Shown piece by piece: positions 19,062 to 29,457 of a DNA stretch of 64,000 bases. How positions within the stretch are numbered: the first letter of the stretch is position 1; each line of letters begins with the position of its first letter. This stretch comes from CAVUAT01 sp963739545 (GTDB lineage Bacteria; Actinomycetota; Thermoleophilia; Solirubrobacterales; 70-9), in NCBI GenBank assembly GCA_963739545.1, contig CAVUAT010000014.1, positions 434,001 through 498,000 of the forward strand, written 5' to 3'. The position numbers and the translations under genes are program-made. The notes under the pieces were generated by a model. It was not told where the DNA came from and ran no database searches. It was given only the letters and a program-made list of their open reading frames with translations.

Positions 19062-19160
19062 CTCGACCGCAAAGTTAGCGCCGAAAGGGTCGAAACTCGC
19101 GTCCCGGGCCGAGTTGAGGTCGGATAGCGACCCAAAGTCGGCCCGGGCGGCCGGCGGCCG

Positions 19161-19982
19161 CTACCTGCGGGGGTCGCGGCCGGTGATGCCGCGGTAGAGC
19201 TCGTTGGCCGGCACCCCGGTCAGCGCCGAGACGATGGACGCCGCGGCGCGAGGCCGGGCGCCCGCGCGGACGAGACCGCGCAGGGCGTCGATCGCGAAGC
19301 CGATGTCCTGGCTCGCGGTCTCGCGCGCGGGGCCGATCACGACGACTATCTCGCCGCGAGAGTCGTCGCGGAAGCGGCGCATCAGCTCGCCGAGGGTGCC
19401 GCGCGCGACCTCCTCGTGCAGCTTTGTGAGCTCGCGGCAGACGGCTGCCGGGCGATCGGGCGCGAGCGTCGCGAGCGCGGCCAGCGACTCCGGCAGCCGG
19501 CGCGGCGACTCGAAGGCGATCACGGTCTCGGGCGACTGCAGCACGCGCTCGAGCTCGCCGGTTCGACGCGGCAGAAACCCGACGAAGCGCCAGCGATGCG
19601 AGGGAAGGCCCGAGGCGACCAGCGCGGTGGTCACGGCGGAAGCGCCCGGCAGGATCTCGAGCTCGAGGTCGCGGTCGATGCAGGCGCGGATCAGGCGATA
19701 GCCGGGGTCCGATATTCCCGGCATGCCCGCGTCGGAGATCAGGGTCACCGTCTCGCCGCGCTCGATCAGCTGCGCGAGCTCGCGGGCGCGATCGGCCTCG
19801 TTCTGCTCGTGGTAGGAGACCAGGCGCGGCGAGGGGATCTCGAGCAGCTCGAACAGGCGGCCGGCGCGGCGCGTGTCCTCGCAGGCGACGATGTCGGCGT
19901 CGGCCAGCGCGGCCCGGGCGCGGGCCGTGATGTCGCCGAGGTTGCCGATGGGCGTCGGGCAGACGGTGAGCTTTCCGGGCAT
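19161..19982 (-). CDS. rsmI: 16S rRNA (C1402-2'-O)-methyltransferase
   Basis: RsmI methylates the ribose of C1402 in the 16S decoding centre. The 273-residue SAM enzyme shows CPTPIGNLGDITARA at residue 8, ACEDTRRAG, LVSYHEQNE and LISDAGMPGISDPGYRL. The start ATG 19982 has TAGGCT seven bases upstream. It leads the metG-tatD-rsmA-ispE run, a common actinobacterial order. Confidence 0.95.
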   Translation of the reverse strand: MPGKLTVCPTPIGNLGDITARARAALADADIVACEDTRRAGRLFELLEIPSPRLVSYHEQNEADRARELAQLIERGETVTLISDAGMPGISDPGYRLIRACIDRDLELEILPGASAVTTALVASGLPSHRWRFVGFLPRRTGELERVLQSPETVIAFESPRRLPESLAALATLAPDRPAAVCRELTKLHEEVARGTLGELMRRFRDDSRGEIVVVIGPARETASQDIGFAIDALRGLVRAGARPRAAASIVSALTGVPANELYRGITGRDPRR

Positions 19983-19989
19983 CGCACCG

Positions 19990-19995
19990 AGCCTA
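19990..19995 (-). promoter_or_regulatory. Probable -10 element of rsmI (leaderless type)
   Basis: Minus-strand TAGGCT ends seven bases before the ATG at 19982. Confidence 0.42.
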
Positions 19996-20045
19996 GATCA
20001 GTCCCCGGGACAGGCGCGGATGCCGGGCACCATCCGGCCAAGGCA

Positions 20046-21008
20046 CTAGCGCGAGACCGAGCCCGACTCCTCGAGCGCCATCTCGGCGGCGCCGATCATC
20101 CCCGCGTCGCCGCCGAGCACAGCCTCGCGAACCGGCGTCTCGTTCATCGGTGGCAGCGCGCGCTTGCCGAGCTCCTCGCGGGCGGGCTGGAGCAGCAGGT
20201 CGCCCGCAGCGATCACTCCGCCTCCGATCACCAGCACGTCCGGGTTGAAGATGTTCGCGAGGCTCGAGAGCCCGACGCCGAGTCGCATCCCGACCAGCGT
20301 CATCACCTCGACGGCCGTCTCGTCGCCGGCGATCGCGGCCTCGGTGACCGTCTTGCCCGTGACGGCACCCTCGCGCGCCAGCGCCAGCCCGAGTGCCGAC
20401 TCGGGATGGGATCCAGCCGCGGCGGTCCCCTCGCGGGCCAGCGCTGTGCCCGAGGCCAACGCCTCGATGCAGCCGTGGTTGGGGCAGGTTCCCTGGCACG
20501 GCGGGCCGTTCAGGTCGATGACCATGTGGCCGGGCTCCGAGGCGGCGCCGATCGACCCGCGGTAGAGCTCGCCGTCGATGATCACGCCACCGCCGATCCC
20601 GGTGCCGATCGTGAGCATGACGGAGTTCCGCGTCCCCGCGGCGGCGCCGAAGCGGTGCTCGGCGAGCGCGGCGACGTTCGCGTCGTTGTCGACGAAGACC
20701 GGCAGGCCGACGCGCTCGGCGATGAGGTCGCGGATCGGGACGTCCGTGATCTCGAGGTTGACCGCGTTGATCGCCACGCCGCGCTCGCGGTCGATCGTGC
20801 AGGGGATCCCGAGGCCGACGGCGACCGCATTCGGACGCGCCTCCCTCGCCTCGTTGACCTCGCGCTCGATGGCATCGAGCACCTCGTCTTCGCTCGCCCC
20901 CGTGGAGACCTCGCGGCTCTCGTGATGGACGTTCTGGTCGACGTCGACGACGCCCGTGAGCAGCTTCGTGCCGCCGAGATCGACTCCGATCGCCTCTGGC
21001 TTGCTCAA
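20046..21008 (-). CDS. ROK-family sugar kinase (glucokinase-like)
   Basis: About 320 residues. The phosphate-1 motif GVDLGGTKLLTG is at the N-terminus; the ROK zinc site and signature appear as GPPCQGTCPNHGCIEALASG, preceded by EPGHMVID with the catalytic region. Most single-domain ROK kinases phosphorylate glucose or related sugars with ATP; no DNA-binding domain is present, so it is not a ROK repressor. The likely start is TTG 21008 just before SKPEAIGVDLGG; the reading is open further upstream but not conserved. It is divergent from the LCP gene. Confidence 0.87.
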   Translation of the reverse strand: MSKPEAIGVDLGGTKLLTGVVDVDQNVHHESREVSTGASEDEVLDAIEREVNEAREARPNAVAVGLGIPCTIDRERGVAINAVNLEITDVPIRDLIAERVGLPVFVDNDANVAALAEHRFGAAAGTRNSVMLTIGTGIGGGVIIDGELYRGSIGAASEPGHMVIDLNGPPCQGTCPNHGCIEALASGTALAREGTAAAGSHPESALGLALAREGAVTGKTVTEAAIAGDETAVEVMTLVGMRLGVGLSSLANIFNPDVLVIGGGVIAAGDLLLQPAREELGKRALPPMNETPVREAVLGGDAGMIGAAEMALEESGSVSR

Positions 21009-21056
21009 GTCGTTGACCGGTCGTACGACGGCTGCATTGGTAAGTATTGATATCCG

Positions 21057-22343
21057 ATGCACCCCGAGGGAGATGACCGGCCGCCCGATCGGCCCGCGGA
21101 GGACGACGGCCCGGACGACTCCGGCACCCCCGAGTACACCGTCTACGGCTCGGACGGCGCAGAAGAAGGGGAGCCAGGATCCGCCTCCGAAGGAGCCTCG
21201 CCCGGCGGGCGACAAACCCGACTACAAGGTCTACAAGTCACGCCCGGGCCTGCGCGACCGCTTCGGCGGCAAGCCCGACATGGAGAAGCTGAGAGCGGAG
21301 CGCCGTGGGCCCGGTGGCGGCGGCGGTTGGCGCGACCGCCTGCGCGGGGGCGCCGGGGGCGGCCGCCGCTGGCTGCGCTGGATCCTGGTCGCGATCGTCG
21401 CCTGGCTCGCGATCAGCTTCCTCGCCTTCGCGATCTCGGCCCAGATCCAGAAGGGCAAGCTCGACGACAGCGCGAAGGACGCGCTGGAGGGCGGGCCCGA
21501 CCTGCTCGCGGGCCAGAACATCCTCATCCTCGGAGGCGACCGCCGCGGGGACAGGCAGGCGCAACGCGAGCGGCACCGAGGGTCAGGGCCCCCCGCGCGC
21601 CGACACGATCATGGTGCTGCACGCGTCGCTGACCTCGTTCCGCAAGCTGTCGATCCCGCGCGACACCTACGCCGCGATCCCCGACTGCGGCTCGCAGAAG
21701 ATCAACGCCTCCCTCGCCTGCAACACCAACAGCCCCGACGGCAACCCCGGCTCGACGATCCGCACGGTCTCGGCCTTCCTCGGGATCCCGATCCACCACA
21801 TCGTGATCATCGACTTCGACGGCTTCGCCGACTTCATCAACACGCTCGGCGGCGATCACCGTCGACATCAAGAGCAAGGTCTGCGGCGACGTCGACGGCG
21901 GCAAGCAGCAGGGCGGGGTCTCGATCCAGCTGCCGCCCGGCGAGCACACGCTCGAGGGCGACAAGGCCCTGGCGCTGGCGCGGATCCGCAAGAACGACTG
22001 CAACCCCTCCGAGGACGACACTGACCGCGCCGCGCGCCAGCAGGTGATCCTGAACGGGATCAAGGGCCGGCTCACCGACCCCCTCCGCGTCCCCTACAAC
22101 TTCATCAAGGGCCCGTGGATCGGCTGGAACGCCCCGAAGGCGATCATCAGCGACATGGGCGGCTTCACCCTCCCCCAGCTCGCGCTCGCCGCCGTGTTCG
22201 GCGGCAGCGGCGAGACCAACGTCCTCAAGCCCTCCGGCCTCGGCCCGGGCGGCAGCCTGTTCGTCTCGCAGGGCGAGTGCCGCCGCGCGGTCGAGAAGCT
22301 GACCGGCGGCGAGCCCGACGACGACCCGGAGTGCTCGCCCTAG
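21057..22343 (+). CDS. LytR-CpsA-Psr family cell-wall ligase (three frameshifts)
   Basis: LCP enzymes transfer polyprenyl-linked glycopolymers to peptidoglycan. An acidic N-terminal region and a Gly/Arg-rich stretch precede one membrane helix (WILVAIVAWLAISFLAFAIS), followed by the LCP domain: NILILGGD, ADTIMVLH, LSIPRDTYAAIP, INAS and IDFDGFADFINTLGG. The catalytic Arg/Asp pattern is intact. The frame breaks at about 21176, 21547-21550 (GGGG) and 21854; removing one base at each site restores one reading to the TAG at 22341. The breaks are probably sequence errors. Confidence 0.85.
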
Positions 22344-22347
22344 GCGG

Positions 22348-22680
22348 CTAGTCCGAGGAGGACTTCGCCTTGGGCTTGGCGTCCGACTTCGAGCCCGAGT
22401 CGCTCTTCGAGCCGGACTCGAGCCCGAGTCGCTCTTCGAGTCCGACTTCGATCTCGGACTCGGGCTCGCGCTTCGCCTCCTTCGAGTCCTTGCCCGTCTT
22501 CGACTTGTTCTTGTAGTCGGTGTTGTAGAAGCCCGAGCCCTTGAAGTGGACCGCAATCGGGTGGAAGACGCGCTCGACCGGCGCGCCGCACTCCTCGCAG
22601 GCGGTCACGGGGTCGTCGGACATGCTCTGGATCACCTCGAACTGGTGATCGTTCTCGCACCGGTATTCGTAGATCGGCAT
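22348..22680 (-). CDS. FmdB-family zinc-ribbon protein
   Basis: A 110-residue protein with the FmdB/CxxC-CxxC ribbon at the N-terminus: MPIYEYRCENDHQFEV and ACEECGAPVERVFHP, then HFKGSGFYNTDYK. The second half is a low-complexity charged Ser/Asp/Lys tail built from a repeated DNA unit. FmdB proteins are small putative regulators or metal-binding proteins without a firm function. ATG 22680 starts the conserved MPIYEY. Confidence 0.85.
   Translation of the reverse strand: MPIYEYRCENDHQFEVIQSMSDDPVTACEECGAPVERVFHPIAVHFKGSGFYNTDYKNKSKTGKDSKEAKREPESEIEVGLEERLGLESGSKSDSGSKSDAKPKAKSSSD
22391..22440. repeat. 21-base direct repeat in the FmdB tail
   Basis: The same 21 bases occur at 22391-22411 and 22420-22440, a 29-base period. 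Because 29 is not a multiple of three, the two copies are read in different frames within the gene, giving KSDSGSK from one and EERLGLE from the other. Confidence 0.8.
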
Positions 22681-22734
22681 CGCTCTCCAGTATCCCAACA
22701 TCAGCCCTGCATCTAGCCAGGGAGCCTGCTCGCG

Positions 22735-23523
22735 CTAGACCTCGGGCCCGAACGGGGCGAACCGTCCCCCGTCGGCGAGGATCAGGCCCCCGCGCCGCCC
22801 GGGCCTCGCCTCGCCCGCGGCCTCGGCCGCGCCCTCCTCGACGCCGGGCCAAAGGCGCGCCTCGATCGCCTCGCGAAGGGCGCCGGCGGGTCGCTGCAGG
22901 ACAGGGGCGCTCATCGCGGCGGATGCCTCCTCGGCGCCCGCTTGCGAGAAGGCGACCGCCACCAGCACGAAACCACCCACGGGACGGGCGCCGGGCGCGG
23001 TGCGCTCGCGCAGCCGCCAGACGAAGCCGAGGCTGCCCATGGCCTCGGCGGCGCGCTGAGAGGCCGCCTCGGCTCGCTGCTCGTGCTCGAAGCGGTGCAC
23101 CGCCACGGCCAACTCGAGCGTGCCTCCCACCGATTCTCCGACAGCGCCGAGGAAGGCGGGGTCGAGGTCGAGCATCAGCGGCAGCAGCAGCTCGAGCTCC
23201 TCGCCCGCCGGCGGCGGGAGGCGCTCGGAGTCCGCGAAGGAGAAGAGCTGGCCGCTGGCGATCGGCACGAGCGCGCCGAGCGTCCAGGCTGCTTCGAGGT
23301 CGAAGCGAACGGCGAGCGACCAGCGACGGCCCTCGTGGCCGAACTCGATCGACAGGGTCGCCTCGGTGAGCCCCGAGCCGTCCGCGCCCGCGGACCACTC
23401 CCAGCGCCGCCTGAACCCGAGGTCATCCGATCCGAACGCCTCGGTGAGCTCGGCGATCCCCTCGACGCCGGCGAGCCCCTGGACGAGGACGATGGGGGAA
23501 CCCGCGAGCTCGAGGGCCCCCAC
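22735..23523 (-). CDS. Protein of unknown function, 262 residues
   Basis: I recognise no domain. The reading is open and its composition fits coding (LVQGLAGVEGIAELTEAFG; LGALVPIASGQLFSFADSER; LLLPLMLDLDPAFLGAVG). It has no signal peptide or clear membrane helix. The reading continues upstream, but that part overlaps the C-terminus of the next gene, so I chose GTG 23523. It may be co-transcribed with the multidomain dehydrogenase gene that ends 27 bases upstream. Confidence 0.55.
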   Translation of the reverse strand: MGALELAGSPIVLVQGLAGVEGIAELTEAFGSDDLGFRRRWEWSAGADGSGLTEATLSIEFGHEGRRWSLAVRFDLEAAWTLGALVPIASGQLFSFADSERLPPPAGEELELLLPLMLDLDPAFLGAVGESVGGTLELAVAVHRFEHEQRAEAASQRAAEAMGSLGFVWRLRERTAPGARPVGGFVLVAVAFSQAGAEEASAAMSAPVLQRPAGALREAIEARLWPGVEEGAAEAAGEARPGRRGGLILADGGRFAPFGPEV

Positions 23524-23549
23524 GGCATCGAGGGGCCCTGGACCGGCGC

Positions 23550-26500
23550 TCAGCGGTTCTTCCTCTTCTTCTTCACCACCTTGAACCCTTGCACTGCGGG
23601 GGTCTCGTCCGGGTTGCCGGCCGAGTCGGTCGCCCGAACTGCGAACGAATGTGGCCCGCGCTTCAGGCCCTTCAAGCTGAGAGGCGACGTGCACGACGCG
23701 AACGCCGCTCCGTCGAGGCTGCAGGCGAAGCCGTAGACGGGCTCGCCCGCGACGAAGCTGAAGGTGACCGCCGCTCCCTTCGGTCGCTCGACTCGACCCG
23801 TTCGCCGATCGTCGGCATCTTCACCCTCGCGGCGGGGCCGCCGACGATCACGGTCTCGGGCCCGGTCGAGTCCTCGCGATAGGAGAACGGGTCCGAGCAG
23901 GCCGAGGCGTTGACGTCGTCGAGTGCGATCACGGTGAAGTCGGTGGTCGAGTCATCCGGCACGGACGCGGTAAGCCCTGCGCCGGCGAACTCCACGGCCG
24001 ATCCTTCGTCTGCGATCGGCCCCGAGCAGTCGTCGGACTCATACAGCCGGACGGTCGAGTTGGGCCCCGTGGTGCCCCTGACCGCGGGATTGTTCGAGTT
24101 GGCGGGGGAATCGGGGTCGGTGTCGGTGATCTCGGGCGCGTCTGGAGCCGTCGAGTCCTCGACGTATTCGAAGGGCGCGGAGCACCCTGACTCGTTTCCT
24201 GCGGCGTCCGCGGTCCTCGCGGCGAGCTGGGTCGTCGCGTCCGCCGGCACAGTGACGCTGATCCCGGCGCCGGCGAACTGTGCCGGCGTGCCGGTCGCCG
24301 CGGGCGGGTTCGAGCAGTCATCGTCCGTGTAGAGCTTGACCGCGGTCGGCGAGCCCGCGCCGGTGGTCCCGAAGACCTCGGGCTGGTTGTCGCTCGCTGG
24401 CGAGTTCGGGTCGGTGTCGGTGATCGTGGGGGCGGCCGGGGGCGTCGCGTCGTTGAACGTCGCCACCAGCGTCGTGTCCTCATCGACGGTCACGTTGTGG
24501 GCGGCGCCGCCGCCGTCAGACCACGACCCGAAGGCGTAGCTCTCGCCCCCGAGGGTCTGCGGCGAGTCGGCGATCACGGTGTTCTGCGAGCCCTCGATCA
24601 CGGTTCGCGTGAACGGCGCGGGGGCGGGCGGGGCTGCGTTCAGGCCGAGCGCCAGCCCGTCCGGGTTCGAGTCGAGCGTGAGGGCGACGGTGCGCGGGTC
24701 GATCGTCACCGACTCGGTGTCGGAGAGGCCGCCGGAGTCGGTCACGGTCAGCTCGATCGTGAGCGTCGAGGGGTACTCGTGGTCGGGGGCGAAGAACGAG
24801 CCGGCGGTGCGGTCTGGGAACGTGCTCCTCGGTGTGGGTGTGGCAGTTGCTCGGGCAGTGGTTGATGACGAGCTCCCAGTCATAGGCCGAGGCGGGCAGC
24901 GTCTGCTCGGCGTCTGTGGCGCTGCCCGAGAAGGAGATCTGCTCGTCGACGGCCCAGCTGGTGGCGGCGCTCGGGGAGTTGATCTGGGCGACGGGCGCGC
25001 TGTTGTCGGTCTGGATCGTGACCGAGTCGGTGTCGGAGGCGCCGCCGGGGTCGGTGACCCTGACCGTCGCGGTGTGGGTGCCGGCCGGATAGGTGCGGTT
25101 GAGGCGTGACCGAGTTGCCGTCGTCGAATTGGCCGTCGCCGTCGGCGTCCCAGGCGAAGGCGAGGTTTGCGAAGGCGTCGTCGGGGTCACTCGAGCCCGC
25201 CGCGCTGAGCTGCACTGTGAGCGGGGCGGGGCCGCTGGAGGGGGTCGCGGTCGCGACCGCGGTCGGGGACTGGTTCAGTGTGCTTCTGACCCGCTGGATC
25301 GTGCCGCCGTCGAAGTTCGGCGTAGAAGAGCTCGCCCTGGTGCGACCTGCGAGCGTCGACCGGGCTCGCGGCGCCGGCGTCGAAGGTCTGGATCGTGCGA
25401 CGGGTTCGGGAGCCCGTTGGCGCCGGGCAGCATCGCCCAGATGCAGTCGCGGGAGTAGTCGGCGAAGAAGAGCGCGCCGTCGTAGGAGTTCGGGAAGGCG
25501 CCGCCGTCATAGAAGCGAGGCCCGGCGATCGACGGAGCTCCCGGTCGGGCAGCTCTCGCCGGCGACGACCTTGGCCGAGTGGTTGTAGGCGTAGTAGGGC
25601 GCGACGACCGCGCCGGCGCCCTGGCGAGTAGAGGTTCTCGCAGAGGTCGAGGTTGGCGCCGTCGTAGCCGCCCTGTCGCGCCGGCGCCCTCGTAGCAGGG
25701 CCAACCGAGGTTGTCGGCTCGCCGAGTCGCTCGGGTCGAGCGACGCGGTTGATCTCCTCCCAGTCGTTCCAGCCGACGTCGCCGATCCAGACCTCGCTCG
25801 GTGCCGGGGCGGACGGTGAAGCGGAACGGGTTGCGGAAGCCGAAGGCCGCGATCCGGCGCTGGTTGGCGTCGGAGCTGCCGGCGAAGCGGGTTGCCCGGC
25901 AGCGCCGGCGCCGGTGTCGGGGTCGACTCGAAGCAGCGCGCCGTCGAGGCCGGTCGGATCGCCGGTGGTGCGCGACGTCCTGGCTGCGCAGCGCGCCGCC
26001 CTCGGCGGTCGGCGGGGTCAGGGCGCCGCCGACGCCGCCGGGCGGGTCGCCGCACGGGTTGACCGGGCTGCCGTCCTGGCCCCAGTCGGCGAAGTTGAAG
26101 CTCGCCCCGTCGCCGCCGCTGACGTAGAGGGCGCCGTCGGGGCCGAAGCGCGAGATCGCCGATCGAGTGGCTCGGGTACTGCTGGCACCAGTCGTTGATC
26201 AGCACGTTCGTCTTCGCCGACATCGTGTCGCCGGCTGATCGTCAGCCGCGCGAGCCGGCCGGTGACCACGCAGCCGTCGCCGGTCGGCCCCGGCGGGGTC
26301 GGGCAGGGATCGCCGCTCACGCCCGGCGGTCCCCCAGCGCGGGGCCGTGCCGCCGGGCTCGGCGTCGAGGGTGTAGAGCGCGTAGAGGTAGGGGCGCGTC
26401 GGGAAGCTGGGGGTCGAGCGCGAGCCCGAGCAGGCCGCGGTCCCAGAAGTTGTAGACCTCGGTGCGGAGGTCGGCGAACGATCGGTCGGCGTCGTGTCGC

Positions 26501-26742
26501 CGAGGCCGTCGAAGACCTTGATCAGGCCGCTCTTCTCGGCGACGAAGACGCGGCCGTCGGGGGCGAAGCGTGAGCGCGGTCGGGTTGGAGAGGCCGGTGA
26601 AGGCCGTCGACTCCTGGAAGCCGGAGGGCAGCGGTGCCGGCCTGGGCCGGTGGCAGAGCACGGCCAAGCCCGCGGCCAACGCGAGGAGCAGCGCAACCCG
26701 TGCCCCCGCACGATGTTCGCCCACGAACCCAAGAAGCGACAT
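23550..26742 (-). CDS. Secreted PQQ-type glucose/sorbosone dehydrogenase-like protein with PKD and Ig-like repeats (many frameshifts)
   Basis: In order: a signal/anchor (VALLLALAAGLAVL), a glucose/sorbosone dehydrogenase beta-propeller (GLSNPTAL, FAPDGRVFVAEKSG, RGLLGLALDP, SHSIGDLAFGPDGALYVSGG, WIGDVGWNDWEEIN), a PKD domain (AGSSDPDDAFANLAFAWDAD), further PKD/Ig-like segments, two related Ig-like repeats (PTITDTDPNSPASDNQP and PEITDTDPDSPANSNNP) and a basic end (KVVKKKKRKNR). It probably acts at the cell surface on sugars; the cofactor is inference. At least twenty one-base shifts, nearly all +1 (for example 25317, 25397, about 26148 and 26222-26232), scatter it over three frames, densest at 24.8-26.7 kb. 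Confidence 0.75.
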
Positions 26743-26771
26743 TGAGTCGCTGTGCGCTCGCAGCGCGCTAA

Positions 26772-26783
26772 GTACTAAAGTAC
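26772..26783. promoter_or_regulatory. AT-rich inverted repeat in a divergent promoter region
   Basis: GTACT-AA-AGTAC lies in an unusually AT-rich stretch between the divergent dehydrogenase-like gene and glyS. It could be a regulator site or part of a promoter. No assignment is possible. Confidence 0.35.
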
Positions 26784-26884
26784 ATTTGTCGCGGGTTCTG
26801 CTCAAGGCGACAGTCCCTACGCGAGGCCGCATCGGCACCTGCGATACGTCGGGGGTGACTAGGCTGGCGCGATGCCGGAGGCAG

Positions 26885-28247
26885 GTGACACTCGACAAGG
26901 TCGTCGCGCTGTGCAAGCGGCGCGGGTTCATCTTCCAGTCCTCCGAGATCTACGGCGGGCTCGCCTCGACCTACGACTACGGCCACTACGGGGTGCTGCT
27001 CAAGAACAACGTCAAGGCTGAGTGGTGGCGGTCGGTCGTGCAGGAGCGCGACGACATGGTCGCCCTCGACGCCGCGATCCTGATGCACCCGCGCACCTGG
27101 GAGGCCTCGGGCCACCTCGAGGGGTTCACCGACCCGCTCGTGCAGTGCCTCGGCGAGTGCAAGAAGCGCTGGCGCGAGGACCACGTGCGCGAAGAGCAGC
27201 TCGGCGCCGAGGACGCCGAGGGCGAGATCCGCTGCCCGCAGTGCGGCGGCGAGCTCTCGGAGCCGACGGAACTTCAACCTCATGTTCGAGACCCACATGG
27301 GCCCCGTCGCCGAGTCCGGCTCGGAGATCTTCCTGCGCCCCGAGACGGCGCAGGGCATCTTCGTGAACTTCAAGAACGTCCTTCAGTTCGCCCGCAAGAA
27401 GCCGCCGTTCGGGATCGCCCAGGTGGGCAAGTCCTTCCGCAACGAGATCACTCCCGGCAACTTCATCTTCCGCACTCGCGAGTTCGAGCAGATGGAGATC
27501 GAGTTCTTCGTGCCGCCCGCCGAGGCCGAGCAGTGGCACGAGCACTGGATGGAGCAGCGGATGAGCTGGTACACCGACCTCGGGATCCGCGCCTCCCACC
27601 TGCAACTGCGGGCGCACGGCGCGGACGAGCTGTCGCACTACTCCAGCGCGACCTCCGACATCGAATACGAGTTCCCGATGGGCTTCTCGGAGCTCGAGGG
27701 CGTCGCCAACCGCGGCGACTTCGACCTCACCCGCCACCAGGAGTTCTCGGGCCAGAAGATGGACTACGTCGATCCGGGCACCGGCGACCGCTACATCCCC
27801 CACGTGATCGAGCCCTCGGCCGGCGCCGACCGCGCGACCCTCGCCTTCATGGTCGATGCCTACGACGAGGAGGAGGTCGAGGGCCGCGAGCGCGTGCTGC
27901 TCCGCCTCCACCCCCGGCTCGCCCCCGTCAAGGTCGCGGTGCTGCCGCTGGTCAACAAGGACGGCCAGCCCGAGAAGGCGCGGGAGATCTACGAGGAGCT
28001 GCGCGTGCTGATGTCGGCGGAGTTCGACACCGGCGGCTCGATCGGCAAGCGCTACCGCCGCCAGGACGAGATCGGGACGCCGTGGGGCGTCACCGTCGAC
28101 CACCAGACCATGGAGGACGGCACGGTGACCCTGCGCGACCGCGACTCGCTCGACCAGTCGCGCTTCCCCGCCGGCGAGCTCGCGGCAGAGCTGACGCGCC
28201 GGCTCGGCGCGCCGTGGCGCTCGCCGAAGCTTTCCGCCGAGTCCTAG
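26885..28247 (+). CDS. glyS: Glycyl-tRNA synthetase, dimeric type (one frameshift)
   Basis: Charges tRNA-Gly. The N-terminus VTLDKVVALCKRRGFIFQSS leads into IYGGLASTYDYGHYGVLLKN; a zinc knuckle (CPQCGGEL) is followed by FNLMFETHMGP, LRPETAQGIFVNFKN, the class II motif RNEITPGNFIFRTREFEQME, and motif 3 near the C-terminus. One extra A at 27266 breaks the frame between the two halves; without it the reading continues as SEPRNFNLMF. The gene is about 450 codons. The start is GTG 26885 beside GGAGG. It is essential in most bacteria, so a true frameshift is unlikely. Confidence 0.92.
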
Positions 28248-28262
28248 CGCGAGAATGCGAGT

Positions 28263-29398
28263 GTGAGCGCCCGAAACCGCGTCTGCGTCTTTCTGCTCGG
28301 TGCCTGCGGCACGTGGAACGCGGGCAACATCGGCCCGCTGACCGATCCGCTCGTCGCCGAGTTCGACATCTCGCTGACGACGCTCGGGCTGGTGTCTGGA
28401 ACCGCCTTCTTCGGCGGCATCGTCGCAGCGACCCTCGCCGGGACGGAGATCGCGAGGAAGATCCCGCTTCGGCCGGGCTTCAGGCCTCGTGCGTGCTTCT
28501 AGCGGTGGGCAACCTGGTGTGCGCGGGGAGCCCGGTCCTGGTATGCTCATCGGCGGGCGCTTCATCGTCGGCGTCGGCCTCGGGCTGACGATCCTCTTCG
28601 GGGGCGCGTTCGCGCGCGCCGAGGGCGGCCTCAGGGCGCTCGGGATCTACGGCGCGGGAATCACTCTCGGCGTCGCGATGGCGCTCGGGGTGGGAGGCTT
28701 GCTCGAAGAGGCCGGGCTCGAGTGGCGGCTCGCCTTCGTGCTCGCCGCCCTGATCGGCCTGATCCCGCTGCCCCTGATCCCGCGCGACACGCCTGAGGTG
28801 GCCCCGAGGAACGAGCCGGCTGAGGGCCCGTTCGCCGAGGCAGCCAAGAGCCTCCCGTTCTGGCGCCTGCAGATGCTCAGCATCACCACGCTGGGGATCC
28901 CGCTCGTGCTCGGCGTCTGGCTCATCTCCTACCTGGGCATCGAGGAAGGGGTCGGGGTCGGCGCGGCGGGCGCGATCGCGTTCGGGCTCTTCGGCCTGTC
29001 GGCGGCGACGCGCTACCTCGGCGGCGTGATGTCGGCCCGCGGCGCGTCCCCCGGCCGTCGCCCTGTTCGGCTGTCTTGTGGGCGCGCTCGGGATCGCGGT
29101 GATCGCGGTCGGCGACGGGATCGGCGCCGCCATCGCTGGTGTCTTCCTGATCGGGGCGTCGATCTCCGTGCCCGCCTCGCTCGTCTACGACGAGGGCGAG
29201 AACGTCCTGCCGGGCCGGCCGCTCGGCGGCCTTGGGCTGATCGTCACCGGGGCGAGCGCCTTCCCCATCGTCGCCATCCCGCTCGTCGGAGCCGCGATCG
29301 GGTCTGGGGACGGGGACCTGGCGTTCCTGGCGCTGGCGGCGTTCGCGGCGGCGTCGGGGTTCGCCAACATCGTGCCGGCCGCTCCTGACCCGGCCTGA
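28263..29398 (+). CDS. MFS transporter (frameshifts)
   Basis: A major facilitator superfamily permease of about 380 residues with repeated hydrophobic helices. The N-terminal motif region is visible (GTWNAGNIGPLTDPLVAEFD), then AVGNLVCAGSPV, GGRFIVGVGLGLTILFGG, a central loop with IPRDTPEVAP, and the second helix bundle ending NIVPAAPDPA. Reading changes frame near 28472, near 28548 and at the CCCCC run about 29050; the first two look like lost bases and the third like a gained base. The substrate is unknown. It starts at GTG 28263, 15 bases after glyS. Confidence 0.8.
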
Positions 29399-29457
29399 CC
29401 CTTGCCTTGACGTGCCCCCGCGGGTAGTTTCGCCGCTGGCAGGGACTTGAATCCTCG

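Noticed and set aside
23550..26742. Treating the dehydrogenase-like gene as a decayed pseudogene
   Set aside because: Nearly all disruptions are single extra bases with uninterrupted conserved sequence in between, and the same pattern hits essential glyS. Real decay would also show substitutions, stops and larger deletions.
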